Part shown: positions 26,797 to 34,032 of the stretch, one piece after another
How positions within the stretch are numbered: the first letter of the stretch is position 1
How the letters are laid out: each line of letters opens with the position of its first letter
Assembly: GCF_009765865.1 (NCBI RefSeq)
Contig: NZ_LMUQ01000049.1
Location: 170,400 to 234,399 of the forward strand
Source: Acidisoma sp. L85
GTDB lineage: Bacteria; Pseudomonadota; Alphaproteobacteria; Acetobacterales; Acetobacteraceae
DNA length: 64,000 bases
Direction: 5' to 3'
The notes under the pieces: model-generated
Database searches by the model: none
The model's input: the letters and a program-made list of their open reading frames with translations, nothing else
Told to the model about the DNA's origin: nothing
Program-made: the position numbers and the translations under genes

Positions 26797-27777
26797 ATCA
26801 CTGACACCCTCTCGCCGCGAGATGCCATTGCGGAGCTGCAACAGCGCGTCCACCGCGATGTCATTGGTCAGCGGCGTATGGTGGCTCGGCTGGTGATGGC
26901 GCTCCTCGCAAATGGCAACGTGCTTATCGAGGGGCTGCCTGGACTGGCGAAGACGCGCGCCGTGAAAAGTCTCGCTCGTGCTTTGGAGTCCGATTTCTCC
27001 AGGGTGCAGTTTACACCTGATCTTCTGCCGTCAGACGTGACGGGTGGAGAAATCTACCGCGACGAGGGTGGTCACGGCAGCTTCGAGTTCCGCAAGGGAC
27101 CGATCTTCGGGAATCTGATTCTGGCCGACGAGATCAATCGGGCCCCCGCGAAAGTGCAGTCTGCCCTGTTGGAGGCGATGGAGGAGCGGCAGGTCACCGT
27201 CGGGGGCACGCGGCACAAATTGCCGGACCTGTTCATGGTTCTCGCGACGCAGAATCCTATTGAGCAGGAAGGCACATACCCGTTGCCGGAAGCGCAGATG
27301 GACCGCTTTCTCATGCATATCAAGGTCGGCTATCCGAGCGCTCTGGAAGAGGTCGAAGTGATGCGGTTGGTCCGGGGCGAAACTGCCCATGCGGCAAAGG
27401 CGCCCGAGATTCCCTTGGCTCAAAGCTATGTCTTCGCGGCACGGACGAAAATCGCTGCCATCAAGTCGTCCGAGATTATCGAGAATTACATCGTGGCGCT
27501 TATCCGGGCGACGAGGACGCCAAAGGATTTCGGTGAGAAACTGCCGCGCTGGATCGCCCTGGGCGCGAGTCCGCGCGGATCCCTGGCGCTCGATCAATGC
27601 TCCCGCGTTTCTGCCTGGCTGGACGGTCGGGATTATGTCATTCCGGAAGATGTGCAAGCCGTTGTGCCGGAATGTCTGCGCCACCGATTGTCCTTGAGTT
27701 ACGACGCGACGGCCGATGGTGTGACCGCTGATATCGTCATCGAGGAACTGCTCCGCCAAGTGGCCGTCGCGGTCTGA
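26797..27777 (+). CDS. MoxR-family AAA+ ATPase
   Basis: A AAA+ ATPase of about 326 residues in the MoxR group: NVLIEGLPGLAKT (Walker A), LILADEINRAP (Walker B), VLATQNPIEQEGTYPLPEAQ (sensor 1 and family signature), and a C-terminal lid. MoxR proteins act as chaperones that mature or insert cofactors into partners, together with VWA proteins. The family N-terminus (TDTLSPRDAIAELQQRVHR) extends upstream of the first ATG at 26878. No ATG, GTG or TTG exists in that extension; the codon 8 bases after AGGAG is ATC. Initiation at ATC is assumed here. The 26878 ATG would remove about 27 residues including the conserved DVIGQ. The DUF58 gene follows after 3 bases. Confidence 0.9.
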   Translation: MTDTLSPRDAIAELQQRVHRDVIGQRRMVARLVMALLANGNVLIEGLPGLAKTRAVKSLARALESDFSRVQFTPDLLPSDVTGGEIYRDEGGHGSFEFRKGPIFGNLILADEINRAPAKVQSALLEAMEERQVTVGGTRHKLPDLFMVLATQNPIEQEGTYPLPEAQMDRFLMHIKVGYPSALEEVEVMRLVRGETAHAAKAPEIPLAQSYVFAARTKIAAIKSSEIIENYIVALIRATRTPKDFGEKLPRWIALGASPRGSLALDQCSRVSAWLDGRDYVIPEDVQAVVPECLRHRLSLSYDATADGVTADIVIEELLRQVAVAV

Positions 27778-27780
27778 CAG

Positions 27781-28710
27781 ATGCAACCCGATTGCGCAGG
27801 CGTCTATCTTACGCTGCGTGACATGGTTCGCTTGCGGGGGCAGGCGAGCGGCTTCAGTCTTCTCCCTCGGCAACCTCCGGGCAGTGTGCTCGTCGGCCGC
27901 CATGCCTCGGCCCTGCGCGGACGCGGCCTGAACTTCGAGGAACTGCGAAGCTACCAGGACGGCGACGACGTCCGCATGATCGATTGGTTAGCCACCGCCC
28001 GCCAGCGCTCGCCGCGTATTCGTGTCTATACCGAGGAGCGGGACCGTGCGGTGATTCTGATTGTTGATCAGCGTCGCTCGATGTTTTTCGGCAGTCAGCT
28101 TGCGATGAAATCCGTGGTGGCGGCGACAGCAGCGGCACTGGCAGCCTGGCGCGTGCATGCGGTCGGTGACCGGATCTCGGCGGTCGTCTTCAACGATGAA
28201 ACGGCAGTCCTCGTCCCGCCACTGCGAGGGCTGGCCGCGGTCGAGCGTGTCCTGGGTGAAATCGCTCGCAAGAATGGTGAACTCGACGCGCGGGGCGGGC
28301 AGAATAATCCGGCTATGCTCAACGAAGCTTTGAGCAAGGTGGCTAGGATCGCCAAGCATGATTGCCTGGTCGTGATTTTGTCCGATGCCTATGGGGCCGG
28401 CGAGGAAACAAGAAAACTCGTGAGCGACATGAGCGTTCACAACGATGTCGTTGCCGCCTTCATCTATGATCCGGTTGAGGAAAACCTCCCGGAGATCGGG
28501 GAGGTCGTTCTCGCTGAGGGCGATTTGCGGCTCGGAGTGGATACCAGGTCGGGGCGCTTGCGCGAGCGCTACGCGCGGAACTTTGCCGAGCGGCGCGAGA
28601 GGGTAGCGGCCTTCGGCAGACACCGCGCTATCCCGATCTTGCCGCTCCGGACTGACCGTGACGTTGCAAGCCAGATCCGCGCCGCGCTTGCGCCTGGCAT
28701 TCGGAAATGA
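27781..28710 (+). CDS. DUF58 domain protein (MoxR partner)
   Basis: A 309-residue soluble protein of the DUF58 family, a standard partner of MoxR ATPases. The typical motif set is present: GRHASALRGRGLNFEELRSY, then DVRMIDW, RIRVYTEERDRAV and the VWA-like strand ILIVDQRRSMF. The SMF stretch replaces the DxSxS metal site of a normal VWA fold, as is usual in DUF58. Its ATG lies 3 bases after the moxR stop and it overlaps the next gene by 4 bases, so the proteins are probably made in fixed proportion. Confidence 0.92.
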   Translation: MQPDCAGVYLTLRDMVRLRGQASGFSLLPRQPPGSVLVGRHASALRGRGLNFEELRSYQDGDDVRMIDWLATARQRSPRIRVYTEERDRAVILIVDQRRSMFFGSQLAMKSVVAATAAALAAWRVHAVGDRISAVVFNDETAVLVPPLRGLAAVERVLGEIARKNGELDARGGQNNPAMLNEALSKVARIAKHDCLVVILSDAYGAGEETRKLVSDMSVHNDVVAAFIYDPVEENLPEIGEVVLAEGDLRLGVDTRSGRLRERYARNFAERRERVAAFGRHRAIPILPLRTDRDVASQIRAALAPGIRK

Positions 28711-29192
28711 GGAACGATCTAGCCAGCCTAAGTAATCTTCGAGACCTTGCGCTGCCGCAGCCGGTTGCGTGGTGGCCGGTGCAACCCGGTTGGTGGATCA
28801 TCTTCGCAGGGTTGCTGGGGATGGCCGCTTTCGGCGGCTTCAAAGGACTGCGGGCCTACCGTGCCGATGCCTATAGACGGATGGCGTTAGTAGAACTCAA
28901 GGAATTGCGGCGTCGCCCGCCGGGCGCCCTGGCGCCCGTTCTTGCAGCACTCATCAAGCGAACGGCTTTGGCGGCCTTCCCACGCGATCAAGTCGCAGCC
29001 CTAACCGGCGACGAGTGGCTTAAGTTCCTTGATCGAACCAGCCGCCGCAATGTCTTTTCCGGTGACACCGGCTCGGCTCTCCTGCGCGCCAGTGTAGATC
29101 CCAAGCGTGTGCTTTCGGAGGACGAAGCCAAGCAGGCATTTGCGGCGGCCGGTTATTGGATCCGCCGACATCGGTGCGGTCGAATGCCATGA
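28707..29192 (+). CDS. DUF4381 single-pass membrane protein
   Basis: A 161-residue protein with one transmembrane segment (WWIIFAGLLGMAAFGGF) and a cytoplasmic helical tail rich in Arg, Lys and Ala. It matches DUF4381, a family found almost only in MoxR/VWA operons. Overlaps both neighbours by ATGA. Probably links the cytoplasmic ATPase to the membrane-anchored VWA proteins; that role is inferred from gene order. Confidence 0.85.
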   Translation: MRNDLASLSNLRDLALPQPVAWWPVQPGWWIIFAGLLGMAAFGGFKGLRAYRADAYRRMALVELKELRRRPPGALAPVLAALIKRTALAAFPRDQVAALTGDEWLKFLDRTSRRNVFSGDTGSALLRASVDPKRVLSEDEAKQAFAAAGYWIRRHRCGRMP

Positions 29193-30184
29193 TCGTTTTC
29201 GCGGATCCGTGGCTCGGACTCGTGCTGCCACTTCCGCTGTTGGTGTGGTGGCTCGTGCCGCCCCGCGCCGAAGCCCAGGCGGGCGTGAGAGTTCCCTTCC
29301 TCCGCTCCGTGGCAGCCCTCAGCGGACAAACACCTCGCGCCACTGGCGTCATTGCGCGACGCGGCTTTTGGGGGATGTCTCTTCTCGTGCTTTGCTGGGC
29401 ATTGGTCTTGATCGCGCTCATGCGCCCCCAGCGGATTGAGCCGCCGCTGCGACATGATCAGCCCACCCGGGACCTGCTGCTCCTCGTCGACCTTTCGGCG
29501 TCGATGGATACGAAGGATTTCACAAATGCCGCCGGGCAAACCGTGGATCGGGTCACTGCGGTCAAAGAGGTCCTCAAAGAGTTTCTCGGCAAACGGCAAG
29601 GGGATCGTGTTGGTATCGTGGTTTTCGGGACCACGCCTTTCCCGCTTGTGCCATTTACCTCAGACCTCACTCTTGTGCGCGAGCTGTTGGACGAGATGCA
29701 GGCGGGTATGGCCGGGCCGCGCACCGCATTGGGCGATGCGATAGGTCTCGGCATCGGGCTCTTCGCGAAGAGTTCCATGAAGCACAAGACGATGGTCGCT
29801 TTGACCGATGGCAATGACACGGCAAGCCACGTGCTGCCGGGTGATGCGGCGCGTATCGCGCGGGATCGCGGCATCACAATCCACACCGTCGCGATTGGAG
29901 ATCCGCTTGCCATCGGCGAAGACATGCTCGACGAACCTGTACTTCAGGATGTGGCGCAAGCGACGGGAGGCGGTTTCTACCGAGCCTTGGATCGCAAGCA
30001 ACTCGATCAGATCTACACGCGGCTCGATCAGGTCGAAACGCACGAGGTCGAGACGGTTTTGGCTCGGCCTCGCGTTGACCTCTACTGGTGGCCTTTGGCG
30101 GCCTTGCTGATCGTCACCCTAGTTGGCCAAGGGGCGCGCCTCATTCCCTGGTCCAATTTGCGTATGGCGCGCGCGGCGGCATGA
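29189..30184 (+). CDS. BatA-like VWA-domain membrane protein
   Basis: A 331-residue inner-membrane protein with the layout of BatA: two N-terminal hydrophobic segments (LGLVLPLPLLVWWLV and LLVLCWALVLIALM), a VWA domain, and a C-terminal membrane segment (WWPLAALLIVTLVGQ). The metal-binding MIDAS motif is complete: DLSASMD, with the later Thr and Asp in FTSD and LTDGND. It should therefore bind Mg or Ca and contact partners. The start chosen (MIVFADPWLGL) overlaps the upstream stop by ATGA; the frame is open 33 bases further up, but without a ribosome-binding site. Confidence 0.92.
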   Translation: MIVFADPWLGLVLPLPLLVWWLVPPRAEAQAGVRVPFLRSVAALSGQTPRATGVIARRGFWGMSLLVLCWALVLIALMRPQRIEPPLRHDQPTRDLLLLVDLSASMDTKDFTNAAGQTVDRVTAVKEVLKEFLGKRQGDRVGIVVFGTTPFPLVPFTSDLTLVRELLDEMQAGMAGPRTALGDAIGLGIGLFAKSSMKHKTMVALTDGNDTASHVLPGDAARIARDRGITIHTVAIGDPLAIGEDMLDEPVLQDVAQATGGGFYRALDRKQLDQIYTRLDQVETHEVETVLARPRVDLYWWPLAALLIVTLVGQGARLIPWSNLRMARAAA

Positions 30185-31119
30185 GCGGCGCTATTGTCTT
30201 TTTCGAAGCGTTCCACTTCCTACGCCCCTTCTGGCTGGTAACCCTACTGCCTGCGCTGGGGGTGTGGTGGTCCTTTCGTCATCGCGCCGACGGAATCCAA
30301 GCTTGGCGCCGCGTCATCGCACCGGAGCTGCTGGTTCACCTCATCGCGCCTGGCACGAAGAAAGTCTGGTTGCGACCAATCGATGTGCTGCTGATTACCT
30401 GGCTTGTCGGCATCGTCGCCGTGGCGGGACCGGCCTGGACGCTCGCGCCGCCGCCTTTCGCGGAAGACTCCCCGCCGGTCATGATCGTGCTGAAGGTGAC
30501 GCCTTCGATGTCGAATCACGATCTTCCTCCGAACCGTCTGGAAAGGGCGCAGGAAAAGATTGCCGACTTGCTGAGGCTTCAGCCGAGCCAAGCAGCTGGT
30601 TTAATTGCCTATGCGGGTTCGTCTCATCTCGTCTTGCCGCCCACGCATGACGCCAGCATCGTGGTTAGCATGGCGCAGGCACTGGCGCCCGATATCATGC
30701 CTAAACCGGGTGACAATCTCGCCGGCGCCATCGAACTCGCGAGCAAGGTTCTAGCCGATGGCGAAAACGGTGGCTCCATCCTGGTTTTGGCCGATGACGT
30801 GGCGCCAGGACAGATCGCGAAGCTGCAAGCGTCCGAGCAGGGCAGGGTGCCAGTCAGCTTGCTGGCTATGGTGCCGCGAAACCAGGAAACCGGTCCCGCG
30901 CTTCGCCTCGCGGCTCGCGCGATGAAGGCGCGCCTGATGGTGGCGACGGTTGATGCCTCGGATGTGGCGGCGATCGGCAAAAGACTCGCGACGACGGGCT
31001 ATATCGTCTCTCGACCAAGGGAAGCGCGGCGGTGGCGCGATATGGGATGGTATCTTGTGCCGCTGCTGGCAATCGTCGTGCTGCTTTGGTTCCGGCGCGG
31101 TTGGGTCGTGGCAGGATGA
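30181..31119 (+). CDS. second VWA-like membrane protein with degenerate metal site (BatB-like)
   Basis: A 312-residue inner-membrane protein, layout as the preceding BatA-like gene: N-terminal hydrophobic segments, a VWA-like domain, and a C-terminal membrane segment (WYLVPLLAIVVLLWF). The strand that should carry DxSxS reads VLKVTPSMS, so the metal-coordinating Asp is Lys and the first Ser is Thr. Metal binding is therefore probably lost and the domain may act structurally. Starts by ATGA overlap. Gene order BatA-BatB-TPR-BatD is the standard one for this system. Confidence 0.88.
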   Translation: MSGAIVFFEAFHFLRPFWLVTLLPALGVWWSFRHRADGIQAWRRVIAPELLVHLIAPGTKKVWLRPIDVLLITWLVGIVAVAGPAWTLAPPPFAEDSPPVMIVLKVTPSMSNHDLPPNRLERAQEKIADLLRLQPSQAAGLIAYAGSSHLVLPPTHDASIVVSMAQALAPDIMPKPGDNLAGAIELASKVLADGENGGSILVLADDVAPGQIAKLQASEQGRVPVSLLAMVPRNQETGPALRLAARAMKARLMVATVDASDVAAIGKRLATTGYIVSRPREARRWRDMGWYLVPLLAIVVLLWFRRGWVVAG

Positions 31120-31772
31120 GACGGGAGTTTCGCATTTGGGCGCCGCGACATGCGCCGCTTATGATTGTTGCCGCGACCATCATTGTTCTGCTGACGGCAA
31201 TGCCCTTTGCCGGAGAATGGCGGGACTTGTGGGCCACACCGGACCAATGGGGCGCCTGGCGGCTGACGCGGGGCGAGAATGCCGCCGCGGCCGGCGCATT
31301 CCTCGATCCGGTTTGGCGCGGAGTTGCCCTCATGCGCGCCGGGCGGTTTCAGCAAGCCGCCGATAGTTTCGCGCAGTCTGACAGCGCGACGGCTCGCTAT
31401 GATCGTGGCAACGCTTTGGTGATGCTAGGCCAGTATCCGGATGCTGTCGCCGAATACGACAAGGCCCTGGCGCTTCGCCCCGGCTGGCCGGATGCCTCGG
31501 CAAACCGGCACCTGGCCCAGCTACGCGCGGAGAGCTTTGCTAAGCTGCAAGGCGAGCCGGCGGATGAAGCGCACGCGCCCACGGACGAGGCTTACCGCTC
31601 TAACCGCAAGCGGGAAGCGCAAGAGAAGTCCGACGCTGTCGCGGCAGACGCCATGAGCGATGATGCAATTCGTTTCCTCTGGCTGCGCCGCGTGGAGACG
31701 AAGCCGGGTGATTTTCTGCGAGCGCGGTTCGGCTATCAATTGGCGCATTCTGCGCCGGAAGCTGCGCCATGA
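31116..31772 (+). CDS. TPR-containing membrane protein (BatC/BatE-like)
   Basis: A 218-residue protein with an N-terminal membrane segment (APLMIVAATIIVLLTAMPF) and a periplasmic part containing tetratricopeptide repeats; the clearest one is YDRGNALVMLGQYPDAVAEY. The C-terminal part is charged and contains Glu/Lys-rich low-complexity sequence. TPR proteins between VWA and BatD genes are usual and serve protein-protein contacts. It overlaps both neighbours by ATGA. Confidence 0.85.
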   Translation: MRREFRIWAPRHAPLMIVAATIIVLLTAMPFAGEWRDLWATPDQWGAWRLTRGENAAAAGAFLDPVWRGVALMRAGRFQQAADSFAQSDSATARYDRGNALVMLGQYPDAVAEYDKALALRPGWPDASANRHLAQLRAESFAKLQGEPADEAHAPTDEAYRSNRKREAQEKSDAVAADAMSDDAIRFLWLRRVETKPGDFLRARFGYQLAHSAPEAAP

Positions 31773-33025
31773 GGGGGCCGAGGCTTCTCCTCTTCCTGAC
31801 CCTCGCCCTGACACCCTTGGCCGCGGTTGCACAGGATCGCATTCTGGTGCGCACGGAACTCGATCCGAGGGCCGTCGTTGTCGGCCAGCAAGCGCGGCTG
31901 TTAGTGGATGTCTATTTCCTGAACGACATGCCCCACCCGCCAAGGGTCGGGGTTCCGGCCATGGGGGGCGCCCAGGTTTTCCGCTTCGAGAGTCAGGCCA
32001 CGACGGTGAGCCGACAGATTGGCGGAAGCAGTTATGTCGGCCAAAGATTCGAGTTTGACGTTTATCCTCGTCGGGCAGGGATTTTAACCGTTCCTCCGGT
32101 GGCAGTGACGCTGCTGGGCCAGGGTGGCGCGACGACGGGCACCGTGATCGGTTCCGGTCAGCAGCTTTTGGCCAAACTACCGGCGGGGTTCGACGCGTCT
32201 CAGCCTGTCATCGCCTCCCCGGAGGTGACGCTGCGGCAGCGCTGGAGTTCTTCCGCAACGAAGGGCCGGATCGGCGATGCCGTGACCCGCACAGTCACCC
32301 GCACCGCTGCAGCGGTGCCGGGCTCATCCTTCGGTGACATCCTCGCCCCGGTGCCGCAAGGAGTAATGGCTTACCTCGATCCGCCCATTATCGACGACCG
32401 GATCGAGCGCGGCGAGGTTACCGGTATTCGCACAGACCGCGTGACCTACGTCTTCCAGCAGTCCGGGAACCAGGCTCTACCCGGCATTTCCCAGAAGTGG
32501 TGGAATGTCGACGACGGTCGTGCGGAAACGCTCGAACGTCCGGGCTTGTCCGTAGCGATTTTGGAGGGAGAGCCTGCGCCAAGCCCCAAGGGTGGCCGAG
32601 CGCTGGGACCAAAGACGATCCTGGTTCTTGCTATCGCGCTATGTCTGGCGCTTCTGGAACTGGTCATTGTCCTGTGGCGCTTCAGGCGGGCAAAATTGCT
32701 GTCGGACCCCTCACGCAGTGAAGAAGGAGCCTTCCGGCAGCTCCGAAAGCAATGCCGTCTCGGCAAAGCTCTGGAGGCTTATAGGGCTTGGAGGATTTGG
32801 AGAGACTACCGACCAGCTTCTGACATGAACGCCGCCATCCGCTCAAGTGTCACAGAGCTTGAAAGCGCGGTCTTTGGACACACTGTTTGGACACGCTCGG
32901 CGGCAATGCGGCTGGAATTTGCTGTGCATGACGTGAGGATTAGTCGCGGGGCGCGAGGAAGGCGATTGCCCGGGCGGCGCAGATTGCCAAGCCTCAATCC
33001 GATTGAGGGCAAAGAAGCCATTTGA
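31769..33025 (+). CDS. BatD-like protein (oxygen-tolerance/aerotolerance family)
   Basis: A 418-residue protein with a cleavable signal peptide (RLLLFLTLALTPLAAVA, cut near QDR), a long periplasmic beta-sandwich region with TELDPRAVVVGQQARLLVDV, and a C-terminal membrane segment (TILVLAIALCLALLELV) plus a basic cytoplasmic tail. This is the BatD layout. It is the last gene of the ATGA-linked Bat set. A clear hairpin terminator follows only at 33655, beyond a small hypothetical gene. Confidence 0.88.
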   Translation: MRGPRLLLFLTLALTPLAAVAQDRILVRTELDPRAVVVGQQARLLVDVYFLNDMPHPPRVGVPAMGGAQVFRFESQATTVSRQIGGSSYVGQRFEFDVYPRRAGILTVPPVAVTLLGQGGATTGTVIGSGQQLLAKLPAGFDASQPVIASPEVTLRQRWSSSATKGRIGDAVTRTVTRTAAAVPGSSFGDILAPVPQGVMAYLDPPIIDDRIERGEVTGIRTDRVTYVFQQSGNQALPGISQKWWNVDDGRAETLERPGLSVAILEGEPAPSPKGGRALGPKTILVLAIALCLALLELVIVLWRFRRAKLLSDPSRSEEGAFRQLRKQCRLGKALEAYRAWRIWRDYRPASDMNAAIRSSVTELESAVFGHTVWTRSAAMRLEFAVHDVRISRGARGRRLPGRRRLPSLNPIEGKEAI

Positions 33026-33130
33026 AACGGATCCGGGGGCAGGGACGGAGTTTTACGACCTCGGATTCCGACGATTCAGATTGCGTGACGAGTGCTGGGT
33101 AACTCCGATTCAGAGACTGGAGACTTAGCC

Positions 33131-33466
33131 ATGACGAATTACAATTGGGGCCGACGGCTTTACCGCGTTATCCCGCCAGCCAATCCGAAATTCATCACCC
33201 TCGATGGGAGGATGATCGATGGGAGCGCTGGTTATGCCGATGTCTCCGTCGCCGACGTCTTCCAATTGACCTCACATGGTTGGATGAAGGTCATGGAATC
33301 CGGGCCGACCTCCGCGCGGCCTCAACCTGGCCCGGCCTGTGATATTCCCGGATTCATTGTTATCGTCACTGTGGGACAGCCCTATTACGATACGACGCTG
33401 GGGCGAGCGGTGTATTGGAACGCCGCAAAGTTCGCCTGGGTTGACGAAACAAACAATGTTGTCTGA
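33131..33466 (+). CDS. small protein with phage-structural-like C-terminus
   Basis: A 111-residue protein with GGAG 10 bases before the ATG. Two stretches are familiar from phage and prophage structural genes: a region ending in GWMKVMESGPTSARP, and a C-terminal YYDTTLGRAVYWNAAKFAWVD that resembles phage tail/capsid-decoration modules of the form YFDTTLxKxxxWNGxxWVD. No other phage gene is nearby. It may be a domesticated phage fragment, or a host protein sharing the module. No signal peptide or membrane segment. Confidence 0.6.
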   Translation: MTNYNWGRRLYRVIPPANPKFITLDGRMIDGSAGYADVSVADVFQLTSHGWMKVMESGPTSARPQPGPACDIPGFIVIVTVGQPYYDTTLGRAVYWNAAKFAWVDETNNVV

Positions 33467-33783
33467 ACGCGCATATTGCGCGAAACCTGGCGATAATGTC
33501 GGACATAAGACCGAGTTGCTGCTAGCTTCGAGTGTCAGCGGGCCGGGGCACCTAATCCAATCGAACGATGCGTTGGACGACATTATCGCCCAGCTTAGTC
33601 TTCGATGATCGGGTCAGCAGCAACACCTAACGTGGCTCCCATACTTTTGGATTGAAGACCCCCGCTGGCGCCGCCAGAGAGCAGAGGGGCGTCTTTTCCT
33701 GTTCATCACCGTAGTCGCGCTTAAGCCGATCAACGTGCGCTTTGCGGGAGCAATTGCTCGAGCCGGCCGACGAAGGAGACAGA
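33467..33783. other. intergenic region with terminator
   Basis: No protein-coding gene is evident. It contains the strong hairpin at 33655-33697, and near its right end GAAGGAG, the ribosome-binding site of the small gene at 33784. Confidence 0.5.
33655..33697 (+). terminator. rho-independent terminator hairpin
   Basis: AAGACCCCC on the left pairs with GGGGCGTCTT on the right (one mismatch), and between them CTGGCG pairs with CGCCAG, forming a long nested GC-rich stem followed by TTTT. This fits an intrinsic terminator for the rightward transcript ending with the gene at 33131-33466. Confidence 0.7.
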
Positions 33784-34026
33784 ATGACAGCCAACCACAA
33801 GCCTCAGCACGACTATGTCATAGAGGCCATCAACGACCTTCTCGCCGACGAAGAGGCAGAGGTTTTGGCACCGGCTCAAAACCACCACCGCGGCGCGCGC
33901 CAAACGCCGCTCTATTCCGACGGACAGCTAGCGCTGCCGCGCTCCGGCTTCCCCGCCGAGTTCTCCCCCACAGAGACGGGGAGAGTGATCTCAATCCGCG
34001 AGGCCCCGCGCCAGGGGCGCCGCTAG
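33784..34026 (+). CDS. small hypothetical protein
   Basis: An 80-residue soluble acidic protein beginning MTANHKPQHDYVIEAIND, with GAAGGAG 6 bases before the ATG. It contains an acidic stretch (ADEEAEVLAPA) and a C-terminal GRVISIREAPR segment. I do not recognise a family. It stops 6 bases before the end of the convergent MFS gene. Confidence 0.55.
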   Translation: MTANHKPQHDYVIEAINDLLADEEAEVLAPAQNHHRGARQTPLYSDGQLALPRSGFPAEFSPTETGRVISIREAPRQGRR

Positions 34027-34032
34027 TCGCGG

